DNA from: Nageia nagi
Lineage: Eukaryota; Pinophyta
Assembly (NCBI GenBank): GCA_050084985.1
Contig: JBITNC010000001.1
Span: forward strand, 178,560,001 to 178,624,000
Direction: 5' to 3'
Length of the DNA: 64,000 nt
In this document: one piece after another, positions 37,311 to 47,375 of the stretch
Layout of the letters: each line of letters starts with the position of its first letter
Numbering within the stretch: the first letter of the stretch is position 1
The notes under the pieces: generated by a model
Told to the model about the DNA's origin: nothing
Database searches by the model: none
The model's input: the letters and a program-made list of their open reading frames with translations, nothing else
Position numbers and translations under genes: made by a program

Positions 37311-37949
37311 CAAGTGTTCATGTAATAAGCTTCATTCGAGCTTTTTAGCTTCCAAAAGTGCATCTATTTGAATCTATGAGCCTTCTTCAATATCCTAAGA
37401 TAAGTGTTGAAGAGTAGCTTGTGTTGCTTTTCATCTAGTTCTTTTTTGTATGCTCAAGTTTGGGGATATTAATATATTGGCAATTTATTTCAAAGGGGGA
37501 ACATCCTTATTAGTTGAGTGATATTTAGACTAGTATCCTCCTTAAGGATTCAATAAGGTGGATGGATGGGTGTGGTTAGAATTAGGTAGGGATACTTCTT
37601 CCATATTTTGATATATCTCCTATAAGGGGATTATTACATTTGATAAGGACTTTGTATTATTTTGATTAGAAGAATTGATTTATTAGGATAATGATGAATT
37701 ATTGAAGGGAATAAGGAGAAGTCATATGGTTATTTCAAGTTGTGCTCAAAGGTTCTTGGGTGGGGAGTGGGGATTCTAGATCCTCTTATATCTTTATGGA
37801 TGGTAGGTAGCTAAAAGGATTGATGTGCTTATGAGGGGATTATTTATTCAATGATGGAGGAGAAGAGGATTAGATTGAGTCCTTAACTTAAGTTTTCTAA
37901 TGCCTAGATTATTGAGATACATAAGTTGAAGTTTTATATGGAGGTGATT

Positions 37950-38410
37950 ATAAAACTATTTGATGCAACTATGGGTCAACTGGCCATAATTTGCGTAGAC
38001 TTTGGAATGGAATGGGTATTTTCATAGTTAATCACCTAATCCAACATAAATTCTTAATATAGGAAATGAATATGGGTCTATGTTGGAAGATGGGAATAGA
38101 GGTCTATTTGAATATAAATTCAAGTATAGGACAAGGATTTATGCTCCATGGTTCATTTTGAAGTTAATAAATATTCCTTAATGAAGTATCAAATTTAAGC
38201 AAAGGCTTATTTGTATCAAAATTCTATAGGAAAATCAAGAAGTCTCACCCACACTGGAGCCACCAAGGGGTTTTCTTCATAAGGTTTAAAATCAAGGTTC
38301 CAAGGTTTCATGAACAAACCTACATGGGTATAAAACTAAGGGTCTCCTTGGAAAATAACATCTCTATCCTCTTTTGTGATGAAAGTAATAATTAAATAGC
38401 CATGGAAGTA
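37950..38410 (-). pseudogene. LINE ORF1: DUF4283-type domain and zinc-knuckle trace
   Basis: ORF1 of plant L1 elements encodes an RNA-binding, gag-like protein. The minus strand reads 'HGYLIITFITKEDRDVIFQG', then a stop at a Trp position and 'THVGLFMKPWNLDFKPYEEN'. 'PLVAPVWVRLLDFPIEF' closes the block. This is the typical DUF4283 pattern 'F.F.....D...V...GPW...G..L....W.P.F.P......P.WVRL..LP.E'. Further on, 'VINYENTHSIP' and 'YGQLTHSC' correspond to the 'PI.YE.IPFRC..C...GH....C' knuckle, with both early Cys changed to Tyr. Confidence 0.82.
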
Positions 38411-39089
38411 GTGGCTTATAGTAATATCCCCTTGGTATTCTACATATGATCAATTTAGGCTTCAATAGTGCTAGGTTGAATACCAAATCCTAAGAAATGA
38501 TAGATAAGTTCATGCTTTTTCAAGATCTATATTCCACTTCTTACTTGATGGATTTTGATTTCCACCTATGTTATACCATCAATAACCTTCAAACATCCAT
38601 TTTTCATTTTTATTGGGATCCTTTGGTACTTATCTTAGATCCACTTATAAAATAGCTTAGAGCTTGTAGAATGTTAGATAACAAGGTTTTTATTGTGAAG
38701 CACATCCTAGTAGGATGGTTTTAGGTGTAAATTCAAAGCATCTCCATTGTCTCTAATGGTAATGATCCTCTTACCAGTTGAAATGGATAATGATTCACCT
38801 ACAAGTTTAGAGGAACCCCATGATCCAAATGCCATGGCTGTGAGTAGGTTGGCAAAGTCATCAAGGATTATAGGGTGCTAGCAAAATATTCTTCCCACCC
38901 CAATTTTTGATAATTTGATATTTTTAGAAGATTAATAATTTCATAATTTAATCCATGGAAAAGCATTTACAATTACAAAATTATTGATAAGGAATAAGTC
39001 AAGAATTGAATATTTACTAAGATTTTAAATTAGAAAAATATAAAATATATTATAAATATTTAATGTTCATATTAAATACTATTCTAAAA
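38411..39089. other. Stretch upstream of the LINE ORF1 block, nothing firm
   Basis: The amino-terminal part of LINE ORF1 and its 5' untranslated region should lie in the lower half of this interval, but no frame is convincing. No other feature was recognised. Confidence 0.4.
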
Positions 39090-39690
39090 AAAATAAGATA
39101 CATATCTGTAAAGGTATAATGAAATTACCTTAAGTTTGGTGATGAATCAACATTGTAAAAATATTTCTATATTTATTATTTACTATTTTTTTACCAAAAA
39201 TGATATTTATACTATGTCTACCTAAAACCCCAAAATCAATTCCCCATCTTTCATTAAAATATAGCTTCAACTATTATTATTATATTACTAAAAAATAAAT
39301 TAAATAAAATTCATACAATTTATATACTTATTCTTTAATTTCATACAATTTATGAAAAGTTATATAAATTAGATGTAAATGGTGTAATCAATAGTTACTT
39401 TCAAATTATAAAAATGATACTTTCATAATAAATAAATAAAGTAAAAAAAATGATTATATATATAAATTAATATTTTTTCCTTTATATAGACTAGAAACAA
39501 ATGATGCCAATCTAATGCGAAAAGGGGGAATTGATTTTAGGGTTTTAGGTAGACATAGTGTAAATATTATTTTTAAATAATTGAAGTATTAAATTATATA
39601 GAATATGTTTTTCATATTTTGTAATTTTTGATTACCACAAAGCTTAAGGTAACTTCATTATGCTATTCCACATAGTATTTTTAATTATAT
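39090..39690. mobile_element. Foldback / MITE-like element with long inverted arms
   Basis: The left arm (about 39,090-39,250) and right arm (about 39,520-39,690) are inverted copies. The inner 35 bases (39,211-39,245 versus 39,524-39,558) differ at one position, including 'actatgtctacctaaaaccc'. Towards the ends 'ataatgaaattaccttaag' at 39,116-39,134 pairs with 39,643-39,661. The roughly 270 bp between the arms are AT-rich with no coding sequence. This is the architecture of a non-autonomous foldback element. Terminal bases and a target duplication could not be fixed, so the superfamily is unknown. Confidence 0.75.
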
Positions 39691-39967
39691 ATTTTGTTAT
39701 GATAATCATAATTATTATTATTAAATAAGAAAATATAAGAATATCATAACTATACAATATTTTGATAATTTTGTTATTGACATTGATCAATATTATGATT
39801 TATCAAACATCATAAGCAACATAAGATATTAAGATTTATAATCAATTTCATAATATAAAATAAAAAATATAGATTTTTAAAATCATTCGGTATAATATTT
39901 ATTATTTTTTTCATAAATTTTTTTGTCTATTAATAATTTATATCTAGATTATATATTATTTATATAT

Positions 39968-40725
39968 TATAGACTCTAAATTATGATTTATTGTAATAAA
40001 TACAGTAAAAATAATTCTACAATATAGATGTAAATCATTTATCTAGGTTGTCTGAATAAAACCAAAAAAGTGTACATTTGATAAGAGAGGCAAACAACCC
40101 TTAAGGTATGGTAGAAGTATACAAATGATTAGATCAAATCATAGATGAATTTGATGATGATATTCCATTGTGTGAACAACCATTCATCACCTCTTTTATC
40201 TATAACCTTGGATCACAAAGATGAATGATGGGAATAATATGCAAATAATTTAGAATTACTACATCGATGCTTTAAAACCTATAGAATTATGATATTTAAA
40301 AGATAACAAGTAGATAAAGCTTAGAGCATAATAGATTCTTATATAGGTGGCATATAGAGATACTATAAGTGTAGTATAATTAATGTATAGACAACCATCT
40401 ATCACAGAGAACCGATAAGGGTTATTATATTATGCACTTTAGTTTATACTTATAAGGAAAAAAGAGAGAGTGAAATATAAATTTGGAATAATAATAATTA
40501 TATCAATAAAATTATATAATAACATGTAATATTAATGATATTCTTAAGATAATTCTATATATAAATATGATTAAAAGATACTAGCCTTGATTAGCACATG
40601 TTTAGCATTTAATTAGTATATTAGTCTTGATATTATAGATATTTGCAAGATTTAATTAATATATGATGTAGATACTTTAAAATATAATTTATTAATAAAT
40701 AATAAATCATTTTTAGACACCTACA
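39968..40725 (-). repeat. Element E 3' LTR
   Basis: It aligns with 48,980-49,745. On the minus strand it starts TGTAGGTGTCTAAAAATGA, nearly the same start as the LTRs of elements B and C. Confidence 0.88.
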
Positions 40726-40740
40726 TTTTTCTCCTCTTTG
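40726..40740 (-). promoter_or_regulatory. Element E polypurine tract
   Basis: The minus strand reads CAAAGAGGAGAAAAA directly before the TGTAGG start of the 3' LTR. It is close to the AAAGAGGGGGAAAA tract of element B and sets the orientation. Confidence 0.85.
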
Positions 40741-41065
40741 GATATGTAATAAGAGGCATTGAAATTGCATCATCCAAAGAACAAAAGAGAATTGTAGAAA
40801 ATTTTTTAATAGATTTTAAAGAGCATTTCCCTGAATGGTTTTTGAATTCATCTACTTGTTTCCTTCTTCATGCCCCCTTTTGATTTAGTTTCCCCATGAA
40901 AGCTCCATGTATGGGGAATCCAAGGCAAAAATAGATTGTGAGATATAACTTACCAAATATGATAAAAAAATATACTTGCATATATCATATCTTTTAAAGG
41001 AATATAGTATTGCAAAATAATAGGATGACAATCATAACATGATGGTGATAATCATAAAATGATGA

Positions 41066-41190
41066 TAACATTATATAACATAACATGATATAACATAACA
41101 TGATATAACATAACATAACATGATATAACCTAACATAAAATCATATAATATAACATTATGTAATATAACATAACATGATATAAGATAACT
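41066..41190. repeat. Minisatellite of about 15-bp 'acataacatgatata' units
   Basis: Variants of 'acataacatgatata' recur imperfectly about eight times inside element E, between its 3' LTR and the first coding trace. Tat-type elements often carry short tandem arrays in this position. Confidence 0.8.
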
Positions 41191-41508
41191 TTATATACAA
41201 GTTTATTTGTGTCCCTAAGTAAGTGTGTGGTTTTTACTCCAAAGCATTAGGTGTGTTTGCAACCAGAACATATAGGTTGCTTATACTCCTAAGTAAAAAG
41301 GGTGATCTATTTCTTGAGCATGTGTATGAAGATGGCCTCCATCAATTATTCAATATGTAACTTCATTTTCAATGATATTTGTAGAAAAAATTAAACATTT
41401 TTTGTCATGTATTTTTAAATATATCATGAGTAGAACATATATTGCATTTGAAAGATAATCATAAAGAAATCATATGATAAATATAAGAAACTATACTATA
41501 TTTTCAAT

Positions 41509-41509
41509 G

Positions 41510-41569
<60 letters not shown>

Positions 41570-41578
41570 TGTATATAT
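41509..41578. repeat. Compound microsatellite (TG)n(TA)n(TATG)n
   Basis: Short TG and TA runs are followed by about eight GTAT units. It lies inside element E in non-coding sequence. Confidence 0.95.
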
Positions 41579-41959
41579 TGCACAATGTGAATGCTCTAAA
41601 TATCATTAATATTTGTAATATGATGAAGTTTGAGAGAGGATACCTTACTTGCACTTGTACTTGGGCTATTTGGAATTGATTTGCATAATGTTAAATACTA
41701 TACTTCTATGGTGTGCACACTCTATTTTTGTAACTGTTCATTTTTTTTTTTCTAATTCTAAGCTTTGAATTTTTTCCTTTCTAACTTAGACATTTGATTT
41801 CTATTATATTGCCCCAATCTAAAATTTAAACTACCTATAGCTAAAATTTAAATTACTCCCAATTAAAATTGAAATTACCTCTAACTGAGACTAAAGCCAC
41901 TTTATTCTAATTGTAATTCTTGTTCCTATTCATATTCTAATCTTGCTTATTTGTTTTTT

Positions 41960-42704
41960 TTCATGAAATGCAACTAATATGGGATGTAGTAACCAGATGC
42001 AAGACTAATTTGGTCATGAGATATTTGATTAACATGGAAAATCTAAGAATCTCAATTAGAGATAAAGAAAAGAAAAAAATGATGAAGGAAGAAGACTTGA
42101 TAAAATGATGAGGATGAAAAGATGCAAAAAGAAAAAAAAGGAAGCAATAGAAAGTAATTGAAAATATGAAGATGTGAAGATAGGATGATTGAAAAACTTG
42201 ATGAGATTTACCATGGTAACCAAATGTATGCATGATACTAAATCATATGATATGTAACCTATGAAAGTGTGAACCTATATGAGATACATCCTATATGATA
42301 TGAAAAATTAGAAACTATAATACACTAGAGGGTGGTGGAACCACCACCATAATTTTCATTGCATTTTTTCATAAGAATTTGTAGTTCTTTGCTACAAATT
42401 TCCATTGCATTATATTGATCCATTTGTGTTGTTACTTTTTCATAAATATGAATCAAGTTAATTTGTACAACTTGAGGCATTGAACTAAGAATTTCATCTT
42501 GCAAAATCATATTAAGGAGTTCAATCTTTAATTGATACTTTTCACAAGGTCAATTTTTATGCTTTCTATATTCTTGTAATCTAATATTAATTGGATGTAA
42601 CTAAACTAAAACATGTTCATGCATACCATTATGAAAAGCATAATAATACAACTCTAGACATTCATGAATACCATCCTTTTCCAATAATATTTGTTCTTAA
42701 AACT
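41960..42704 (-). pseudogene. Element E ORF, 3' part (unrecognised)
   Basis: The minus-strand frame at 42,510-42,325 (61 codons) reads 'MILQDEILSSMPQVVQINLI' and 'QILMKKCNENYGGGS'. Upstream and downstream the frame is broken. It has a helical, polar look, but I recognise no domain. A second open frame (42,233-41,961) is dominated by Phe/Ser from a pyrimidine-rich strand and is probably meaningless. Element D interrupts this ORF at 42,705; the other half lies at 47,376-48,205. Confidence 0.4.
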
Positions 42705-42709
42705 GATCA
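42705..42709. repeat. Element D target site duplication, left copy
   Basis: GATCA directly before the TGTAATG start of the LTR. It is identical to 47,368-47,372. Confidence 0.95.
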
Positions 42710-43103
42710 TGTAATGTCCCCAAATTTGTAAAATGTCCACTTTCTCTCCTCTTGGAGTGTGACATTCATGGTAAAGGAGGAGAAACCACAAATAAATTAA
42801 TTTAGGAGTATTTTATTAATATTTTGCATTTATTTCTATAACTAAGGCTAAAGAGACCCTTGAGGCACTCACCCTTGGATTTTATTTAATTAATCTAGCT
42901 CAATTATTTGTAATTAATGCAATATTAGTCTCTCATAATGGGATGTTGCATTTATGAGCCATTGATCTTGTAATTTGGCATCTTTAGGCAACCATTATGG
43001 GACGTTGGGCTTCTTGGGTCCCTAGATGATTTAATTTGTCATCCCAAGACACTAGAAGAGGGACATTGCACTTTGGGTGATTCCAAGGTATGAGGGATCT
43101 TGT

Positions 43104-43110
43104 TATAAAA
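43104..43110 (+). promoter_or_regulatory. TATA box of element D 5' LTR
   Basis: TATAAAA in the context 'gttataaaaggagatggg' lies about 400 bp into the LTR. AATAAA follows at 43,646-43,651, giving the usual promoter-then-polyadenylation-signal order. The 3' LTR has the same elements at 46,660-46,666 and 47,199-47,204. Transcription is not shown. Confidence 0.7.
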
Positions 43111-43261
43111 GGAGATGGGATGCATCATTTGGGGGATGCTAGAAGATCATCAAAGTTTATCTCTTTTCAGGGGTTAGCAGCTAGTGGAGTTGCAGCTTTC
43201 TAGCTAGCTTAGTGGGAGAGCTTGATCTAGTGTGGAGGAGTTCTTACCTAAGCTAGGATAG

Positions 43262-43355
43262 TAGCTCAAGCCAGTGAGGTGGAGTTGCTAGAGTAGCTCA
43301 AGCTAGTGAGGTGGAGTTACTAGAATAGTTCAAGCCAGTGTGGTGGAACTATTCC
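43262..43355 (+). repeat. Three tandem 32-bp repeats in the D 5' LTR
   Basis: Units start at 43,262, 43,294 and 43,326 with 'tagctcaagccagtgaggtg' and close variants. The copy in the 3' LTR is at 46,815-46,908. They lie downstream of the TATA box, within the likely transcribed leader. Confidence 0.9.
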
Positions 43356-43815
43356 ATCCCTGATCTAGATCTAGCTAGTGGGGTAGATCTAGATCTAGCA
43401 AATGTGGCCATATTCCACATCCAGATCTAACCTACCAAATTAGTGTGAGGAGGTACATCTTAGATCCAAACCAGCTGAATCAATGTGAGGAGGTTCATAT
43501 AGCATTGGGGAGAAGAGATTGAATAACTTATAGGGCCAGATCATCCAAATCTACTTTGTGAGGTCAAATGTCCCCCTTCTTGAGCATTTGGGTATTTTTC
43601 CTTGAGTATTATACTTTTCCATTTGGGATGTCCTAGCTCTTGAAGAATAAAATTAATTTCTAGCTCTATTTCTTATTCAATTTGTAGATCCAATTTGAAT
43701 TGAGCTAGATAGAAAAATATAAAAATATATATAAATTACTAAGTAGTGATATTTCAACTTTGGAATATTACACTTTAACAAAAATTACATTTTGTGAGTT
43801 TTGGGGATATTATAG

Positions 43816-43828
43816 TGGTATCAGAGCC
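43816..43828 (+). promoter_or_regulatory. Element D primer binding site (initiator Met tRNA)
   Basis: TGGTATCAGAGCC lies one base inside the 5' LTR. It is the exact complement expected for the 3' end of plant initiator methionyl tRNA. Confidence 0.95.
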
Positions 43829-43984
43829 TATTTTCCTACTAGCCTATACTAGCTCATGCTACCCAAGATCCATAATTACTACTTGAGAGGAAGAAGTGAT
43901 CCTGATTACTAGCTGAACTTGGAGGAGAGATACGTAATAGATTTGGAGGGATCTAAAGAGTGGGAGGAAGCCAGATAAGGGAAC

Positions 43985-45060
43985 ATGGCCAATTCCAACA
44001 TAGCCATCCTGGATGCATTAAGGAAGATGATGGAGTAATTGCAGATACTCACATCCCAAAGAGGGAACCAAACTCCACCACCCAGCTAGGAGAATGGAAA
44101 TAGCCAAGGAGAGAGCTCATTTGGGGCTAGATCTCATTACTGGAAGTCTATACCTATTCCACCTAAGCCTCTTTTTAGAAAAGAGGAAGATCCAGAGGAG
44201 ATCTATCGAAGACATCAGGAGAGGCTCAACCAATTATTTGATGAGTACATGGCCAAACTAGTAGAGTATAGAAACATCATATCTTTCTAAGAATTTCATG
44301 GACAATTGGAGGGAGGATAAGGAGGATGCCCACCTATCTTTAAGGAGCCATTACAAAAGATCCAATTAGAGAAATTTGATGGAGGTGCAGGGATCTTGAT
44401 AAGAGGATGGATTCACTAGCTCCAAATGTACCTATCTTTCAATTCCATGGTAGAAGATAAGGCCATACATTTTACCACACTCTCCCTAAAGGGATGAGCC
44501 TATGAGTGGTGGCACCATGGATTGAAAATGTTGGGGCATGACCAGATCTCAACTTTTGATGAATTTTGCTAAAGGTTGTTGGAATGTTTTGAAAAGAAGA
44601 TTGAAGAAAGTTACTTCCATGAGCTCACCAAGATCCAATAGAAAGGTATAGTTGAAGAATATGTAGATGAGTTTATGAATGTTTCTATTATAGTTTTAGA
44701 TCTATCAGAAGCTAGAAGGATAGCTATGTTCATGGAGGGTTTGAATGAAAATATCAAAGCATCTATCAAAGCATTTGAGCCAACTAATCTTAATGAAGTA
44801 ATTAGAAGGGATATAGCACTTGAATCAACTAGTCTGATTCAAGGGAAGAGTAATCAAGGAAGGATGCAACCACCCCAGCAATAAATTATGCCAGCAAGTA
44901 CAATGAATGGGAGCTAAGGAAGGCTCATGTCTCCACTAAGGAGAAATGCATGGCCATTGGAGCAGACATAGAGGGATCAAGAGATCTTATGTTTTGAAAT
45001 GAGAAGGAAAATGTGCTTTATTTGTAGAGGATCATGGGAGCTAAGCCATCGTTGCAATGG
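43985..45060 (+). pseudogene. Element D gag with zinc knuckle
   Basis: The frame begins at an ATG (43,985, 'MANSNIAILDAL') and can be followed in one register for most of its length. It shows 'AYEWWHHGL' near 44,510, which fits the 'A..WW' capsid motif of gypsy gag. 'EEYVDEFMNVS' and 'LDLSEARRIAMFMEGLNENI' follow near 44,660-44,760. The knuckle CFICRGSWELSHRC lies near 45,010 (CX2CX7HXC). Eleven in-frame stops interrupt it before 44,990: ten TAG or TAA and one TGA. Several fall in contexts where Gln is expected, such as 'FC*RLLE' and 'KIQ*KG'. Most nevertheless remains in one frame, so the damage is by substitution rather than indels. Confidence 0.88.
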
Positions 45061-45568
45061 GAAGGTACAACTCAGTTATGTAGAGGTAGTGGAGATGGAG
45101 GAACTTGAATCAGATGTGTGGAGCATTTCAAAATTTGTGGAAGATTTTTCCACTCATAGCACCTTGGACACCATTCATGGATCATCCCATTGCCCTACAT
45201 TACACATTCAAGGAAGATCTCTAGGAGAAGAAGTGACTATTCTTATCGATGGAGGGGAATCTCACAACTTCATTGATGCTTTATTTGCTACTAAGAAAGG
45301 AGTAAGGATGGACATTTTTGAAGGATTCAATGTGGCCAATGCTAATAGCTATATCTCATTTTGTAATAAGGTGATTAGACAAATTCTAGTTGAGACCAAT
45401 AATTACTCCATGAGAAGTGATTTCTATGTATATCCCATGGGAGGGACCTTGCACATGGTCTTTAGAATTCAATGGCTGAAAAATTTGAGGGAGATTAGGA
45501 CAAATTATGACACCTTAGAAATGAAGTTCTTGGCAAATGGAAAGGATGTCATCATGAGAGGATTGTAG
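45061..45568 (+). pseudogene. Element D aspartic protease
   Basis: A 189-codon open frame (44,999-45,568) continues from the zinc knuckle into a retropepsin-like domain. 'EEVTILIDGGESHNFIDA' corresponds to the active-site block 'VTILIDSGSTHNFI', with Ser replaced by Gly after the catalytic Asp. 'FEGFNVANAN' and 'YSMRSDFYVYPMGGTLHMVF' follow, then 'RIQWLKNLREIRTNYDTLEM' ('V.LG.QWL..LG.I..N...L.M'). The family's 'LG(V/M)QWL' is changed to 'FRIQWL'. Normally RT would follow within about 100 residues, but the frame closes at 45,568 and no RT is present. Confidence 0.9.
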
Positions 45569-46250
45569 GGTAGCAATAGGGCCACTTCACAAGCCCATCT
45601 ATTGGAAGTAATAGAAGATCAAAAGTAGCAACATCAAATCATTCCTCACATCCCAAATAGAACTACCATGCAAGATGTCACCTAGTCCCAAGGTAACACA
45701 CCCACATTTGCTTAGCCACTAATGAATTGGTTAAGAGTGTTCTTTTTTTGGATAATAAGTTAGAGCTTGATTGAACATTGGAAACAAGTGATAATACTTG
45801 CAGGTCAAATTTACTTCTCTTTGGCATATATGTCCCTGTTACAAGTATATTGCTACAAAAGTTTTTGGGACAAATTATCTATCATCTTGCTTAAAATGAG
45901 AAATAGAGGGATTGGAGATTTGGTATTACTTCATCATACTTTTCCTTGTGAACCACTCAGCCACTTAGACCATTGGGATGTTGGGATGAATGTATTCATG
46001 CTTGCTAAAATTATGGATTCTCCCTCCCATCATGTGATGCAGTCCTAGATAGAAGATAACCCACTAGCACTCCTTGATTTCATTCAGGACTTGGACATTG
46101 GGTTATGGAGCTATGAAGGTAGACATTTTGGCCATCACTTGCAGCAAAAAATTGAAACTCTTTCTCCTTGTTCTTTCATCCACATTACAGCTTTTTAGGA
46201 TGGGAAAGAGAAGGGCCAATTTATCTTGAGTTGCTTGGGGACAAGCAATT
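45569..46250 (+). pseudogene. Element D unassigned 3' segment
   Basis: One frame can be followed with few stops through 'MNWLRVFF', a 93-codon open stretch (45,767-46,048) and 'LLDFIQDLDIGLWSYEGRHF' near 46,075-46,130. It ends in 'LSCLGTSNSGRGDL' just before the purine tract. The last block resembles the extreme carboxy terminus of gypsy pol polyproteins. No RT, RNase H or integrase motif is seen. It may be a fusion of the post-protease and terminal pol sequences made by the deletion that removed RT to integrase, or acquired sequence. Confidence 0.45.
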
Positions 46251-46251
46251 C

Positions 46252-46263
46252 AGGAAGGGGAGA
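46252..46263 (+). promoter_or_regulatory. Element D polypurine tract
   Basis: AGGAAGGGGAGA ends two bases before the TGTAATG start of the 3' LTR. This is the usual site for plus-strand priming. Confidence 0.92.
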
Positions 46264-46265
46264 CT

Positions 46266-47367
46266 TGTAATGTACCCAAATTTGTAAAATGTACACTTTC
46301 TCTCCTCTTGGAGTGTGACATTCATGGCAAAGGAGGAGAAACCAAAAATAAATTAATTTAGGAGTATTTTATTAATATTTTACATTTATTTCTATAACCA
46401 AGGCTAAAGAGACCCTTGAGGCACTCACCCTTGGATTTTATTTAATTAATCTAGCTCAATTATTTGTAATTAATGTAATATTAGTCTCTCATAATGGGAT
46501 GTTGCATTTATGAGCCATTGATCTTGTAATTTGGCATCTTTAGGCAACCATTATGGGACATTGGGCTTCCTGGGTCCCTAGATGATTTAATTTATCATCC
46601 CAAGACACTAGAAGAGGGATATTACACTTTGGGTGATTCCAAGGTATGAGAGATCTTGTTATAAAAGGAGATGGGATGCATCATTTGGGGGATGTTGGAA
46701 GATCATCAAAGTTTATCTCTTTTCAGGGGTTAGCAGCTAGTGGAGTTGCAGCTTTCCAGCTAGCTTAGTGGGAGAGCTTGATCTAGTGTGGAGTTCTTAC
46801 CTAAGCTAGGATAGTAGCTCAAGCCAGTGAGGTGGAGTTGCTAGAGTAGCTCAAGCTAGTGAGGTGGAGTTACTAGAATAGTTCAAGCCAGTGTGGTGGA
46901 ACTATTCCATCCCTGATCTAGATCTAGCTAGTGGGGTAGATCTAGATCTAGCAAATGTGGCCATATTCCACATCCAGATCTAACCTACCAAATTAGTGTG
47001 AGGAGGTACATCTTAGATCCAAACCAACTGAATCAATGTGAGGAGGTTCATATAGCATTGGGGAGAAGAGATTGAATAACTTACAGGGCCAGATCATCCA
47101 AATCTACTTTGTGAGGTCAAATGTCCCCCTTCTTGAGCATTTGGGTATTTTTCCTTGAGTATTATACTTTTCCATTTGGGATGTCCTAGCTCTTGAAGAA
47201 TAAAATTCATTTCTGGCTCTATTTCTTATTCAATTTGTAGATCCAATTTGAATTGAGCTAGATAGAAAAATATAAAAATATATATAAATTACTAAGTAGT
47301 GATATTTCAACTTTGGAATATTACACTTTAACAAAAATTACATTTTGTGAGTTTTGGGGATATTACA
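46266..47367 (+). repeat. Element D 3' LTR
   Basis: It starts TGTAATG and ends ATTACA. By eye it differs from the 5' LTR at about 21 sites (17 transitions) plus a 3-bp deletion near 46,793. Confidence 0.95.
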
Positions 47368-47372
47368 GATCA
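47368..47372. repeat. Element D target site duplication, right copy
   Basis: GATCA, identical to 42,705-42,709. Confidence 0.95.
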
Positions 47373-47375
47373 ATC

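Larger units (their letters stand above)
31768..38410 (-). mobile_element. L1-type LINE, near full length, decayed
   Basis: Reading the minus strand downward gives, in the order of a plant L1 element: ORF1 with a DUF4283-type domain and zinc-knuckle trace (about 38,410-37,950), apurinic-type endonuclease (37,310-36,550), linker (about 36,100-35,470), reverse transcriptase (34,464-33,480), carboxy-terminal region (33,475-32,150) and a 3' end. The 3' end reads 'ATTTACCAAAAAA' on the minus strand at about 31,768-31,780, resembling a short poly(A) junction. Full ORF1-to-tail content is uncommon for LINE copies, which are mostly 5'-truncated. The 5' boundary and a target duplication were not determined. 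Confidence 0.85.
42710..43814 (+). repeat. Element D 5' LTR
   Basis: It starts TGTAATG. Its last bases are ATTATA, where the 3' LTR has ATTACA, so the canonical CA end was lost by one C-to-T change. It contains a TATA box, an AATAAA signal and three 32-bp internal repeats. Confidence 0.95.
42710..47367 (+). mobile_element. Element D: young non-autonomous Ty3/gypsy element (gag-protease only)
   Basis: Two LTRs of 1105 and 1102 bp are nearly identical (about 21 substitutions and one 3-bp gap by eye, close to 2%). They flank 2.45 kb and are bounded by a perfect GATCA duplication, so this is by far the most recent insertion in the window. The interior has an initiator-Met primer site, gag with a CX2CX7HXC zinc knuckle, an aspartic protease and a polypurine tract. 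RT, RNase H and integrase are absent. Gag and protease carry about 15 in-frame stops. The knuckle and protease style fits chromovirus-type gypsy elements. It sits inside element E. Confidence 0.95.

Noticed and set aside
41961-42233. 90-codon Phe/Ser-rich minus ORF that looks like a membrane protein
   Set aside because: The hydrophobicity comes from a purine-rich plus strand (GAAAAA-type runs), and the frame has no conserved feature.
43985-45700. A variant genetic code with UAR read as Gln
   Set aside because: The context is a nuclear plant retroelement relic. Deamination of methylated CAG/CAA explains the stops, and ordinary Gln codons remain in the same frame.
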